Of a stretch of 64,000 nucleotides of DNA, positions 52,021 through 61,382 are shown in pieces. The position numbers and the translations under genes are program-made. The stretch is from the NCBI RefSeq assembly GCF_003286645.3, contig NZ_CP127382.2, positions 992,001 through 1,056,000 of the forward strand, in the 5' to 3' direction. Position 1 is the stretch's first letter. Each line of letters starts with the position of its first letter. The DNA comes from Aerococcus tenax. Its GTDB lineage: Bacteria > Bacillota > Bacilli > Lactobacillales > Aerococcaceae. The notes under the pieces are model-generated. The model did not search any database, was not told the origin of the DNA, and saw nothing but the letters and a program-made list of their open reading frames with translations.

Positions 52021-52957
52021 ATTCCGCTAATTGGTCCATAATAGCAACGATCGTTTTTAACATTTCAGGATCGTAAGGGCTATGGCCACTGGCTTCTACC
52101 AGATGTAAATTAGATTTTGGACATGCTTGGTGGAGTTGATGGGCTGAACTTGGTGGGCAAATGACATCATACCGGCCTTGGACAATTTCCATCGGGATAT
52201 CATTAAAGCGATGAACATTATTTAAAATATAATTATCTTCTTCAAAAAACATATGATTTTCAAAGTAATGCGATTCTAAAACGGCTGTTGCTTCTTCACT
52301 TGGACTAAGTTGGTTTTCTTCGGGAAAATGAGGCAATAAGGTCAACAAGGAAGATTCCCACTTGGTCCAATACCTACATGCCGCTTGATGAGCTTCTTTA
52401 TCTCCCTGATGGATTTTTTGATAATAAGCATGGACGCAATTTTTTTGCTCCTCATCACTCAAGAACGACAGATATTTTTCGTAAGCTTCGGGATAAAATT
52501 TTGCTGCCCCACCTTCATACAACCAATCGATCTCTTCTTGACGGCCGAGAAAGATCCCTCTTAGTATCAATTGTTCCACCCGTTCAGGATGTAAAATGGC
52601 GTAGACCAAAGCCAAGGTCGATCCGTAAGAGCCCCCAAAAACAAACCAATTGTCATAGCCGTAGTATTCACGGATCAGTTCCATATCGCGAACGCTGTCA
52701 AAAGGTGTATTATTCTCGGTAGATAAAAAAGGCTTGCTCTTCCCAGTCCCTCGTTGGTCAAATAAAATAATATGATATTTTTCAGGATCGAAAAATAAGC
52801 GGCAACTTGGAGTAATCTCACTCCCAGGACCTCCATGTAGAAAAATAACTGGCTGGCCTTTTGTGTTTCCACAGTCTTCGACATACAACTTATGCTGATC
52901 GTCCACTTGTAAGTAAAAGCTTTGATTAACTTTTGTATTTTGATAACCTGCTTCCAT
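52019..52957 (-). CDS. pip: Proline iminopeptidase
   Basis: 312 aa S33 serine peptidase that releases N-terminal proline. Oxyanion motif HGGPGSE, nucleophile elbow FGGSYGSTLA, late VEASGHSPYD with the catalytic His. Length and motifs match Pip of lactic acid bacteria. No signal peptide, so it acts on imported peptides. Start ATG behind AGGAAAGGGG. Confidence 0.9.
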   Translation of the reverse strand: MEAGYQNTKVNQSFYLQVDDQHKLYVEDCGNTKGQPVIFLHGGPGSEITPSCRLFFDPEKYHIILFDQRGTGKSKPFLSTENNTPFDSVRDMELIREYYGYDNWFVFGGSYGSTLALVYAILHPERVEQLILRGIFLGRQEEIDWLYEGGAAKFYPEAYEKYLSFLSDEEQKNCVHAYYQKIHQGDKEAHQAACRYWTKWESSLLTLLPHFPEENQLSPSEEATAVLESHYFENHMFFEEDNYILNNVHRFNDIPMEIVQGRYDVICPPSSAHQLHQACPKSNLHLVEASGHSPYDPEMLKTIVAIMDQLAE

Positions 52958-53104
52958 TGTCTAACCCCTTTCCTAATAACTGCACTAACTTTCTCTTTAT
53001 AATATACCCTAAAGTCTGTTCCGTCTATTAAAATAATTAAGTAAATTCATGAAGGAAGTAATGGTTTAAAACTTTTATGCGAAGCTCTGCCGAGCGATTA
53101 GTAT

Positions 53105-53152
53105 ATAAAAAGGCCTAGCAGTAGACGACTTGTTCCACCACTAGAACCTTTA
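53105..53152 (-). terminator. Terminator of the PTS gene
   Basis: On the minus strand AAAGG-CTAG pairs with CTAG-CCTTT around a small internal loop, followed by TTATATA. Located just past the stop at 53176. Confidence 0.55.
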
Positions 53153-53175
53153 GTTAAGTATTACTAATTAACACT

Positions 53176-55323
53176 CTATTCTTTATTCAATAAGGCTTCG
53201 CCGACCTTTTCGCCAGCTGTGACTTGTTTTTGATCAAGAACATCGAGGCTATGAACCCTATCACTATTGGTTAAGACAACCATAATGTCACAAGCTTTAC
53301 CTTTGGCTTCGATACTTGCTAGGTCCATTTGAGCTAACGGCTCCCCAGCTTTGACACTTTGTCCTTCTTCAACCTGAATAGTAAAGCCTTCGCCTTTGAG
53401 TTCAACCGTGTCTAAGCCCATGTGAACGAGGATTTCAAGGCCTTCATCACTTTGGATACCAAGGGCATGCTTAGTTGGAAAGATATTTAAGATTTTCCCA
53501 TTTACTGGCGCGACCACCTGGCCTTGACTAGGTTGGATAGCATAGCCGTCCCCCATCATTTTTTGAGAAAAGACCTCATCTTCAACCTTATCAATGCTAA
53601 TGACCTCACCATCTGCAACCGCATAAAGTTCTACTGGGATACCATCTAAAATCGCTTGATCATTAATGACTTGAGCTGATCCCTTGAGATCTTCTGCTTG
53701 CTTCTCGTTCACGACTGTTGCGGCTGTTTTGGGGGCTTGACCACTTTCGATGAATTCAGTGACTTGGGTCTTAATGGTTGACACCGTAGTTCCATAGATG
53801 ACTTGGACACTATTACCACGGACTACAACGCCGGCTGCGCCAGTGGCTTGTAGGGCTTCCTTATTAACCTCATCACCGTTTTTGACCGTTACCCGTAGGC
53901 GGGTGGCACAATTATCAACATCAACCAGGTTATCGGTACCACCCAATCCGCTAACAATTTGATAAGCTCTTTGGTCAGTTTCACTCAAGCCATTAAGCGC
54001 ATTTTTGTTTCGGAATTCTTCTTTAGTATGTAATGAAGTATCTGCCTTTCTTCCTGGAGTATCCAAGTCAAATTTCTTAATAATCCAATGGAAGAGGAAG
54101 AAATAGACAATGGCGTAGATAATACCGATAATAACCACAGGAATCCAATGTGTTCTTGCATTGCCTGGCAAGACGCCGTAAAGAATAAAGTCAATTAACC
54201 CGCCTGAGAAAGTTAGTCCAACCCCTACTCCGGCAATATGAACTAAGACAGTAGATAAAGCAAAGAGAACACAATGTACCCCAAAATAAAGTAAGGGAGA
54301 GGCAAATAAAATAGTAAATTCAATCGGCTCCGTAATCCCCGTAACAATTGAGGTTAGGGATGCAGAAAATAATAACCCCTTGACCATGGTCTTCTTATCT
54401 GATCTAGCGGCACGATACATGGCGTAGGCAGCAGCTGGTAAGGCAAAAATCATCTCTGGAAATTGGAAGGCAAAGAATCTAGCTGCATCGGGAGAAATAG
54501 CTTCTCCAGCCTTTAATTGGGCAAAAATAATATTTTGGGCGCCCACAACAGTGGTCCCATCAACGACAGCAGTCCCTCCTACAGCGGTTTGCCAAAATGG
54601 TAAATAAAAAATATGATGCAATCCAAATGGAATTAAGGCACGATAAATATAACCGTAAAGGAAGGTCCCTAAGTGGCCAGTATTAGCGATAATCTGACCG
54701 AGATTAGCAATCCCAGCGGCAAAATACGGCCAGATAAAAGATAAAATAAGTCCACTAACGACTCCAGCAACTGCTGAAACAATTGGGACAAAATGAGTAC
54801 CAGCGAAAAATGACAAGGCATCAGGGAGTTCGATCTTGTAATAACGATTATGTAGCCAAGCCACTAGACAGCCAATAATAATCCCACCAAAAACACCGAG
54901 GTTCATGGTATGTTCAAAGCCAAGTAATGATGTGATCAATCCTGGTATTTTTTCCAATTCTTCTAAACCACGGAGGTGGATGATGGAACTAGATAGTGAA
55001 GCGTACATCATAAAGTAGCCTACCACGGCTGATAAGGCTGCCACCCCTTTCTCGCTTTTAGCCAAACCTAAGGCAATAGATATAGCAAACAATAAACCTA
55101 GGTTATCAAAGACAACGGCTCCGCAGTCTCCTAAAACGCTTAAAATACTATGGAGCGGCATTCCCGGCGAAAGAATATTTTCTAAGTGATACATTTTCAC
55201 AAATGTTTCACCTGTAAAAGAAGCTGATATACCTAGAAATAAACCAGCTAAGGGTAAAATTGAAATTGGTAACATAAAGGTTTTCCCTAAACGTTGCAAA
55301 CTTTCAAAAAGTTTCTCTTTCAT
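53176..55323 (-). CDS. Glucose-type PTS permease EIICBA
   Basis: 715 aa from ATG 55323 (GGAGG upstream; the frame open to 55353 starts inside the leader). EIIC membrane domain (about 1-410) with GITEPIEFTILF; EIIB (about 450-530) with phospho-Cys472 in VDNCATRLRV; EIIA (about 570-710) with phospho-His634 in ILVHMGLDT. It imports and phosphorylates a hexose; C-B-A order occurs in glucose, N-acetylglucosamine and maltose members, and the EIIC sequence looks glucose/maltose-like. A cre-like site and consensus promoter lie upstream. Confidence 0.92.
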   Translation of the reverse strand: MKEKLFESLQRLGKTFMLPISILPLAGLFLGISASFTGETFVKMYHLENILSPGMPLHSILSVLGDCGAVVFDNLGLLFAISIALGLAKSEKGVAALSAVVGYFMMYASLSSSIIHLRGLEELEKIPGLITSLLGFEHTMNLGVFGGIIIGCLVAWLHNRYYKIELPDALSFFAGTHFVPIVSAVAGVVSGLILSFIWPYFAAGIANLGQIIANTGHLGTFLYGYIYRALIPFGLHHIFYLPFWQTAVGGTAVVDGTTVVGAQNIIFAQLKAGEAISPDAARFFAFQFPEMIFALPAAAYAMYRAARSDKKTMVKGLLFSASLTSIVTGITEPIEFTILFASPLLYFGVHCVLFALSTVLVHIAGVGVGLTFSGGLIDFILYGVLPGNARTHWIPVVIIGIIYAIVYFFLFHWIIKKFDLDTPGRKADTSLHTKEEFRNKNALNGLSETDQRAYQIVSGLGGTDNLVDVDNCATRLRVTVKNGDEVNKEALQATGAAGVVVRGNSVQVIYGTTVSTIKTQVTEFIESGQAPKTAATVVNEKQAEDLKGSAQVINDQAILDGIPVELYAVADGEVISIDKVEDEVFSQKMMGDGYAIQPSQGQVVAPVNGKILNIFPTKHALGIQSDEGLEILVHMGLDTVELKGEGFTIQVEEGQSVKAGEPLAQMDLASIEAKGKACDIMVVLTNSDRVHSLDVLDQKQVTAGEKVGEALLNKE

Positions 55324-55370
55324 TGTTTTTTTCCTCCTTCTATCAATTGACAATTAAGAACACCCTAACT

Positions 55371-55426
55371 ACTTTAATCATAAAATTAAGCCTTGTCAAT
55401 AACCCTTTTGCTATAAAGCGCTTCCA
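55371..55426 (-). promoter_or_regulatory. Promoter and cre-like site of the PTS gene
   Basis: Minus strand: TTGACA (55399-55394), 17-base spacer, TAAAGT (55376-55371). Fourteen bases upstream of the -35 is TGGAAGCGCTTTAT (55426-55413), matching the CcpA cre consensus TGNAARCGNWWNCA except in the last two bases. A cre upstream of the -35 would more likely activate or mildly modulate than block. The leader is too short for a GlcT-type antiterminator. Confidence 0.6.
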
Positions 55427-55442
55427 ATACCCTTGTTTGGTC

Positions 55443-55489
55443 AAAAAAAGAGAGTCAAGTTCCTTTTATGAAGATCTGACTCTCTTTTG
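55443..55489 (-). terminator. Terminator after the gene at 55505
   Basis: Perfect stem of at least 11 bp (minus strand AAAAGAGAGTCA/TGACTCTCTTTT) followed by further T, with a 19-base loop. Confidence 0.8.
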
Positions 55490-55504
55490 CCTTTAACTAA
55501 AATT

Positions 55505-55948
55505 TTATTGACCTAATTTTTTGATGAGTTGTCCGCGTTCGTTATAGATATATTGGCGAGCCTTTTGGCTGTCATTCATAGCTACAATCAGGCGGTCACG
55601 ATAAGGTTCGGCTAACTCATCAAAAAGATAATAATCGTCATCGACATCATATTTGTTTCTTTCCGCCTCAATTTGACCAGCTTTCCTTAGAGTATAGGAT
55701 TTTTTTGGCAGCTGGCCATCTAATTGTTCCTCCTCAATCCGATAGACATAATTATCATCTTCGTATTGGATTTCTAAGGCTCCGGTATTAGTGCGAATAG
55801 TTTGGACATTGTCATATTTGTCCTTTTGTAACTCCCACCAAGCTTTAATCCCTGCTAAAGCCTCTTCTTCACTCGCAAAGGTCCCGTGTTCTTTGCGGAC
55901 ACCATCACGTTTATTTTCCCAGTATACGGTATAAACGGTTTGTGACAT
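55505..55948 (-). CDS. Unknown 147-aa acidic protein
   Basis: Not recognised. Soluble, strongly charged, with aromatic-rich strands: TVYTVYWENKRDGVRKEHGTF at the start, ALAGIKAWWELQKD, then a series of short strands ending ARQYIYNERGQLIKKLGQ, where the final NERGQLIKK resembles a beta-hairpin YD-type end. No signal or membrane segment. Start ATG follows GGAAAGGAAG. Own transcript. Confidence 0.7.
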   Translation of the reverse strand: MSQTVYTVYWENKRDGVRKEHGTFASEEEALAGIKAWWELQKDKYDNVQTIRTNTGALEIQYEDDNYVYRIEEEQLDGQLPKKSYTLRKAGQIEAERNKYDVDDDYYLFDELAEPYRDRLIVAMNDSQKARQYIYNERGQLIKKLGQ

Positions 55949-56013
55949 GATATCGCTTCCTTTCCTATCGTCGTTTCTATTAAGTGTAATCGAAATTCCT
56001 TAAAAAATAAACA

Positions 56014-58497
56014 TTAATCCCTTGTCTTGTGGGTAATATCTAATAAACTAATTAAAATCTTGATTAAAGTGGTTTGATTAGGATAAATAATATAGCGGTT
56101 TTCCCACTCAGGACGGAATTTAGATTTATAGGCACGTAATCCTTTAAAGCCATAAAAACGATTACCAAAATCATATACCAGGTGCAAGGTCTTATCCCGT
56201 GGGCTAGCATAGGATTTTGTCCCTACATTAGCCAAAGCTGCCATTCCCAAAACAAAGCGGTGGTAGCCAAGGTCTTTGGCCCATTGCAATAACTGCAAAA
56301 TTAGCATTTGCATGACATCCCCGGCATCATGACTGATATAACGCATTAAATCTATTGAAATCATGTCCTCCGATATCGGCATAATACTTGCAAAAGCATA
56401 GATCGCTTCTTCATCTCTTAAAACGGCAATCCGCTCTCTGGCTAGATAGTCCTCATAGAAAGCCCCCATGGAAAAGCTCATTTCTTCTCGCTTATTAAGC
56501 CACTGGTCAGAAATTTGCCTCAATTCATGGATAAATTTATCATTATAAGGCGGTTGGTAAACTTCAAAATAGAGCCCGGCCCGGGTCATATCATTGCGAA
56601 CAGAACGCCGGTTTTTATTCTTCTTCCCTTCAAAAGTAAAGTCATCTAAATCAATAATCGCTGACTCCCCTATTTTCAAGGTAGCGTAGCCTAAACTACA
56701 AAAGGCATCCAGGTAATGAGGAGTGACCTCATAAAAGCCGACCGCCATATCCATATGTTCAGCATATTCCAAAAATTCTTCTAAGGCGCTAGGAAAATCC
56801 TGACTGTTACCAATAGGGTCACCCAAGGCAATTAAATTATCCGATGAGGGACGGTATAAAATAGCCACAGTTTGTTCAGTGTTAAAAAAGATCATCTTGT
56901 CTTTCAAATAGACTAAGTGGCTATATTCGCTCCCCCCATATTCAGCGATAAGCTGTTCGTAAAGATTAATTTCATCAAGGGAAGGTGGTAGGAAGTCCAG
57001 TCGTTCACTACGACTAAATAGCACTAAAATAGTCAACAAACTAGCAATCACCAGGTAGAAGAAAATATGTAAAGGATTTAATAAATAGACATGACGAGTG
57101 AAAGGCATATGTCTAAAGTGCCCGGTGATTAAAAAAATGATTAACAAAAGACCTGCACAGGCGAAAAAGCTAAGTAAAATATTCTTACGATTCAATGCCA
57201 AATGATTGCGAGTAAAGAGAAAACGGGACTGATAAAGTAAATAAGTCGATAGGAGTAAGAAGATCGCTTCCTCATAGTCTAAGCCCTTAATCATACAAGC
57301 AATGGCTCCTAGAGGTAAGAGAATAAGTGTCAACCATAATGCCCTTCTGATCCGCTTAAATAGGCCAAAAGATAAAATAAAGGCAGTACACCCGATTAAA
57401 AGGACCAAAAGAATGGAGACACTTTGTAAAGATCTGGGAATCAGGTATTTAAGTAAATGAATCCGCTCAGGAACGGCTGGTGAAATCACTGAAGAAATTA
57501 AAACCAAGCCGTTAACTGAGAGTAAAAAGGAAACAAAGCGAACGATCCACTTTCCCCATGCCTTTATCTTCATATCTTCTTCGAATAGTTTACTGGTAAA
57601 CCAGTTATGGAAAACATAGAAACAAGCTAATAACCAGGGAATGACGTAGTAACATACCCGGAGGATAACAATCGCTGCCAAAACTTGATCGGGATTATAA
57701 CCGGCATTTTGCATCATTAATAATACCGTCAGGTCAAAGGTCCCCAAACCTCCAGGAATAAAACTTAAAATCCCTACGACGTTAGCGAAGCTATAGACCA
57801 TCATGGCAAATATCGGTGATAAATGCGGCATAAAAATTAACATTACAATATAAAAATAGGTAAAAGAAGCTACCCAGTCACACAGCGAAGCGGATAGGTA
57901 AGCAAATTTCTTCTTCCAAGTGATAGCTTCTAGGCCAAATTTTTCACCCAATTTTCTGGCTAAAGGCAACTTATCATAGAAAAAATACAAAGGCAGATAG
58001 AGTAAATAAATTACTGGAAGTAATAGTGAATAACCATCAATTTTTCCTGATAATAAGACGATTAATAATAAGACACCTAAGCCCAGAAAACTGGCAAACC
58101 AGGTTTCTAAGGAAATTTGTATGGCTTGCTTAGGCTTCAGACCATGCTTTTGATAAAAATTATTTCTGAGAGCAGCACCGGTAAAGCCGCTTAAGCCGAT
58201 AAATTCATTAAATGCTTGGCTTATCCAGCCCATTTGTAAAATTTTATAGCTATGGGCAGTCACCGTGTAGTTACGGGTAGCGACATAGTCATACCACCCG
58301 TTAAAGCTAAAGCCTAATAATCCAAAGATTACTAAGGCCAGGCGTGTAAAGGCAGGTAGATCAGCTAAGGAATCAAAAAACAAGGACCAATTAATTGATC
58401 TTAACTCATTTTGAATAAGATAGCCGAAAAATAAGATCAGTAAAATATAAAATACTATTTTAATTATTTTATGATAGCGATTATAAATATCTTTCAT
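56014..58497 (-). CDS. mprF: Phosphatidylglycerol lysyltransferase/flippase MprF
   Basis: 827 aa. N-terminal flippase with about 14 hydrophobic helices (residues 10-500, SFIPGGLGTFD loop), then a cytoplasmic DUF2156 GNAT-like domain (about 520-820; ALGDPIGN, KKNKNRRSVRNDMTRAGL, MRYISHDAGDVMQMLILQLLQWA). It aminoacylates phosphatidylglycerol from aminoacyl-tRNA and moves it to the outer leaflet, lowering surface charge against cationic peptides and daptomycin. Whether Lys or another amino acid is used cannot be read here. Confidence 0.93.
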   Translation of the reverse strand: MKDIYNRYHKIIKIVFYILLILFFGYLIQNELRSINWSLFFDSLADLPAFTRLALVIFGLLGFSFNGWYDYVATRNYTVTAHSYKILQMGWISQAFNEFIGLSGFTGAALRNNFYQKHGLKPKQAIQISLETWFASFLGLGVLLLIVLLSGKIDGYSLLLPVIYLLYLPLYFFYDKLPLARKLGEKFGLEAITWKKKFAYLSASLCDWVASFTYFYIVMLIFMPHLSPIFAMMVYSFANVVGILSFIPGGLGTFDLTVLLMMQNAGYNPDQVLAAIVILRVCYYVIPWLLACFYVFHNWFTSKLFEEDMKIKAWGKWIVRFVSFLLSVNGLVLISSVISPAVPERIHLLKYLIPRSLQSVSILLVLLIGCTAFILSFGLFKRIRRALWLTLILLPLGAIACMIKGLDYEEAIFLLLSTYLLYQSRFLFTRNHLALNRKNILLSFFACAGLLLIIFLITGHFRHMPFTRHVYLLNPLHIFFYLVIASLLTILVLFSRSERLDFLPPSLDEINLYEQLIAEYGGSEYSHLVYLKDKMIFFNTEQTVAILYRPSSDNLIALGDPIGNSQDFPSALEEFLEYAEHMDMAVGFYEVTPHYLDAFCSLGYATLKIGESAIIDLDDFTFEGKKNKNRRSVRNDMTRAGLYFEVYQPPYNDKFIHELRQISDQWLNKREEMSFSMGAFYEDYLARERIAVLRDEEAIYAFASIMPISEDMISIDLMRYISHDAGDVMQMLILQLLQWAKDLGYHRFVLGMAALANVGTKSYASPRDKTLHLVYDFGNRFYGFKGLRAYKSKFRPEWENRYIIYPNQTTLIKILISLLDITHKTRD

Positions 58498-58524
58498 AAT
58501 TATAGGATGTTCCTTTATTTTTTT

Positions 58525-58558
58525 ATAATTAAAATAGGAGTCATACTAGACTCCTATT
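58525..58558 (-). terminator. Terminator after the lipid kinase gene
   Basis: Perfect 10-bp stem AATAGGAGTC/GACTCCTATT with a 6-base loop; on the minus strand followed by TTAATTAT. About 60 bases past the stop at 58620 and before mprF. Confidence 0.65.
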
Positions 58559-58619
58559 ACTTTTCCTTAGTATACACTAAAGCCTTATTAAATTGTCTTA
58601 AATTTATTTAAATTAGCCT

Positions 58620-59528
58620 TTATTGAACTGCTTGGGTCTTAGGAACGTAGAAATTAATGTGCTTTGGCAATAATTCAATTTCGCATGGGAGATAAGGCCC
58701 ATCGTTACCATCAATATCGACCTGGGTTTCATTATCATCAGAATTCGTGATGGTTAACTTGGAACAGGCAAAGCTTTTGATCGAGTCATTATCTTCTAAT
58801 TGACCAAAAAGGATATCCTTAAGGGCAGATAATTTTGACCCGGTTGATTCATCGGTTAAAATATACACTTGAAATTGACCGTCTTGTAAATTACTTTGTT
58901 CATTAGAGAAGACCAGATTTCCCACTTGGTTAGTTAATAGGACAAATACATGACTGGCTTTGCCTTCAAAACTTTCACTATCAGATTCAATTTTAATAGG
59001 ATGGGTGTCATCTTTAGGTAGAGCTGATAAAATATTCTTCAGGTAAGCAAAGGAGCCAAATTGTGATTTCTCTTCGGAGCTGGTTCCTGTGGTTGCTTCA
59101 ATTAACTTGCCAAAACAAACATAGTAGTTGAAATATTGATCATTACAGCGACCAATATCTAAACGATGGCTTTCTTCTAAATCTAAGTCCTCGATATACT
59201 GATCAATATCTTCAGAAATATTAAATAATTGGGCAAAAGTATTGTTGGTTCCTGCTGGGAAGAAACCTAAAGTGGGTCGGTAGTCCTGGCCGGCGAGCCC
59301 ATTGACCGCTTCATTAATGGTTCCATCACCGCCAACAGTAAATAAAGAATCATAATGGCCTTGACAGGCTTCCTGGGCAAACTTCAAGGCGTCATTATCT
59401 CCTTCAGTCTTTTTTATATCGACTTGGTCAAACTTACCGTTGAGAAAATCAGCTAGTCGTTTACCGTATTCCTCGCCTTGGTTATCTCCAGACCCTGGAT
59501 TGACAATTATCATAACCTTACTCATCAT
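58620..59528 (-). CDS. Diacylglycerol/lipid kinase (DgkB/YegS-like)
   Basis: 302 aa. NPGSGDNQGEEYGKRL at the N-terminus, ATP-binding TVGGDGTINEAVNGL, GFFPAGTNNTFA, and a late FQVYILTDEST and DGNDGPYLPCEIELLP segment of the LCB5/DAGK family. Phosphorylates diacylglycerol or a related lipid for phospholipid or lipoteichoic acid recycling. Two ATGs in tandem (59528, 59525) follow AGAGGGGG; either could be used. It is in tandem with mprF, a lipid-modifying enzyme. Confidence 0.9.
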   Translation of the reverse strand: MMSKVMIIVNPGSGDNQGEEYGKRLADFLNGKFDQVDIKKTEGDNDALKFAQEACQGHYDSLFTVGGDGTINEAVNGLAGQDYRPTLGFFPAGTNNTFAQLFNISEDIDQYIEDLDLEESHRLDIGRCNDQYFNYYVCFGKLIEATTGTSSEEKSQFGSFAYLKNILSALPKDDTHPIKIESDSESFEGKASHVFVLLTNQVGNLVFSNEQSNLQDGQFQVYILTDESTGSKLSALKDILFGQLEDNDSIKSFACSKLTITNSDDNETQVDIDGNDGPYLPCEIELLPKHINFYVPKTQAVQ

Positions 59529-59611
59529 TATCCCCCTCTTTTTAACTATGGTAATTTAATTGTACAGATTATTTTGCCTATTTAACAGTCTAATCCCCTG
59601 TCTATGCTGGG

Positions 59612-60238
59612 CTAATTTTTCCAGTTAATAAAACCGCGGCAGGCATTGAGTGAAAAGACGAAATACATAATGGCCATTTGTGGTACCCCCTGCATGAGGA
59701 AAATATAAAGGGAAATAAGATTAGTGATTAACCATAAAATCCAGCTGGCCCGCTTTCTTTGCACCAATTGCATGTATTGAGCAATGATAGCTGTCGCATT
59801 ATTAAATGCATCCCAGAAGATAAATACGCCACCGAGAAAATAAGAAACGGTTCCCAAACCAAAGAACCCCACTAAAACAGCGAAACCTACTAAACGCCAA
59901 TTCGTCTTTTCGTCTACAATAAGCTCCCCGGATTCATCTTTATGATGTTGCCATTGTTGAAAACCAAAAATTTGGGTAAATAAATAATAAATGCTGGTAA
60001 ACATGTCACCAAAGATCCGATTACGGCCAGCTACTATAGCAGCAGAGATATTTTGAATCGCATTAAAAATAAAATTTCCTTGCCACTTCTTTGCTAAACC
60101 AATAACCCCAATCAGCCCCATCCATGAAACCAAGTTGGGTAAATTAAACCAACCATTTTGAAAAGACCCCCAGGCTGTGATAGCAACTAATAAAATATCA
60201 GTGATTAAATTAAGACTTTGACGATATTCTTTTTTCAC
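59612..60238 (-). CDS. pnuC: PnuC-type nicotinamide riboside transporter
   Basis: 208 aa, seven or so helices. WGSFQNGWFNLPNLVSWMG near the N-terminus and the WILWLITNLISLYIFL helix with the conserved Trp-x-x-Trp...Asn pattern of PnuC. Facilitates uptake of nicotinamide riboside, trapped by phosphorylation inside. No NadR-like or NAD-binding riboswitch leader was recognised upstream. Start ATG behind AGGAGGATC. Confidence 0.9.
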   Translation of the reverse strand: MKKEYRQSLNLITDILLVAITAWGSFQNGWFNLPNLVSWMGLIGVIGLAKKWQGNFIFNAIQNISAAIVAGRNRIFGDMFTSIYYLFTQIFGFQQWQHHKDESGELIVDEKTNWRLVGFAVLVGFFGLGTVSYFLGGVFIFWDAFNNATAIIAQYMQLVQRKRASWILWLITNLISLYIFLMQGVPQMAIMYFVFSLNACRGFINWKN

Positions 60239-60386
60239 TCAATTGATCCTCCTATATATGTATTTTTATCGAATAATAGATAAACCTGTTAAATATCTTA
60301 CCATGGAAAATTTACTCCTACTAGTCAAAGTTAGAGCCTCAGGCTATTATTGATTATAAGTGTTTAGATTGCTAAAATAATAATAA

Positions 60387-60400
60387 AGAAAACGTTTATA
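60387..60400 (+). promoter_or_regulatory. cre-like site upstream of the stress-protein pair
   Basis: AGAAAACGTTTATA matches the CcpA cre consensus at about 12 of 14 positions and lies 17 bases before the first universal stress protein start. The position would favour repression. AT-rich surroundings make chance matches easy. Confidence 0.35.
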
Positions 60401-60416
60401 TAAGGGAGGAATATTC

Positions 60417-60845
60417 ATGTCAATAAAAAGAAAAATTTTAGTTGCTGTCGACGACTCTGACCAAGCTCGCGATGCTTTTGTTGAAGCGGTCACTGTCGCC
60501 AAGGCTAAGGAGGCCAATTTGTACCTGGTATCTGTTATTGACGAAGATATCTTATCTAACCGTGAAGAAAGTGATTATTCTCACAGCCTCGTCGGCCAAC
60601 GGCAAGAGTTACTCAATAATTACCGTCAACTTGCCAAGGATCAATTTGACTTTGACCAAGTCAATGCTGAGGTCTTTGTAGGCGAGCCTAAACGACAAAT
60701 CATTCACCTTTTAAAAGAAGATCCTGCCTTTGAATTGATTGTTGTTGGGGCAACTGGGAAAAATGCTCGAGAACGTCTCTTTATGGGCTCCGTTTCTCAA
60801 TTCGTTGTTCGCCATTCCCCTGTTTCAGTGCTTATTGTCCGCTAG
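60417..60845 (+). CDS. Universal stress protein (UspA family)
   Basis: 142 aa Rossmann-like alpha/beta protein: ILVAVDDSDQARDAFVEA at the N-terminus, and the ATP-binding GATGKNARERLFMGSVS (G-2x-G-9x-G-S) near the end, intact. Forms dimers and binds ATP; cell role unclear. Ribosome binding site AAGGGAGGA. First of a tandem pair. Confidence 0.93.
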   Translation: MSIKRKILVAVDDSDQARDAFVEAVTVAKAKEANLYLVSVIDEDILSNREESDYSHSLVGQRQELLNNYRQLAKDQFDFDQVNAEVFVGEPKRQIIHLLKEDPAFELIVVGATGKNARERLFMGSVSQFVVRHSPVSVLIVR

Positions 60846-60860
60846 TAAGGAAGGTTAATT

Positions 60861-61295
60861 ATGCCAAAGAAAAGTATTCAAAAAATAATGGTACCTATTG
60901 ATGGTTCTGAACCAGCCAAGGCTGCCTTTGAACAAGCCCTTGAATATGCTCATATCTATCAAGCTAAACTCTATATTTTTAGTGTAGCTGCTGATTTCTT
61001 ACGCTATGATTTTGATGACTTTAATTTAAAAGCCCATGATCATGAATTATGCGCCTACCAAGAATTATTAAAGAATTACCAAAAAGAAGCTCAAGAGGCC
61101 GGAATTACAGATATCACCATTGAAGCCCGCCCTGGAGATCCTAGAAAAGAAATTCTTGACTTTGCCGAAGAACATGACATTGATTTAATTATGATGGGGT
61201 CGACTGGTAAAGGCGTACTCGATCGTTTACTCATTGGGTCTGTTTCTGAGTATATTATGATCCATGCGGCCTGTGATGTTTTCATTGCTAAATAA
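60861..61295 (+). CDS. Universal stress protein (UspA family)
   Basis: 144 aa paralogue of the preceding gene, 15 bp downstream. IMVPIDGSEPAKAAFEQA, then GSTGKGVLDRLLIGSVSEY with the ATP motif. The two differ widely, so this is an old duplication; they may form heterodimers. A terminator follows. Confidence 0.93.
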   Translation: MPKKSIQKIMVPIDGSEPAKAAFEQALEYAHIYQAKLYIFSVAADFLRYDFDDFNLKAHDHELCAYQELLKNYQKEAQEAGITDITIEARPGDPRKEILDFAEEHDIDLIMMGSTGKGVLDRLLIGSVSEYIMIHAACDVFIAK

Positions 61296-61306
61296 TTCCT
61301 GCTTAA

Positions 61307-61343
61307 TAAAAAGAAGCTGGCCCCCCTGCCAACTTCTTTTTTT
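61307..61343 (+). terminator. Terminator after the stress-protein pair
   Basis: AAAGAAG-GGC pairs with GCC-CTTCTTT around a C-rich loop, with a CT/AA internal mismatch, followed by a T run. Confidence 0.75.
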
Positions 61344-61382
61344 CGTAAAATTTACTTATATTTAATAGAAAAGGTGTTTTTA

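Noticed and set aside
52378..52722. 114-codon plus-strand ORF inside the iminopeptidase gene
   Set aside because: Shadow of the conserved minus-strand gene; basic low-complexity translation and no start signal.
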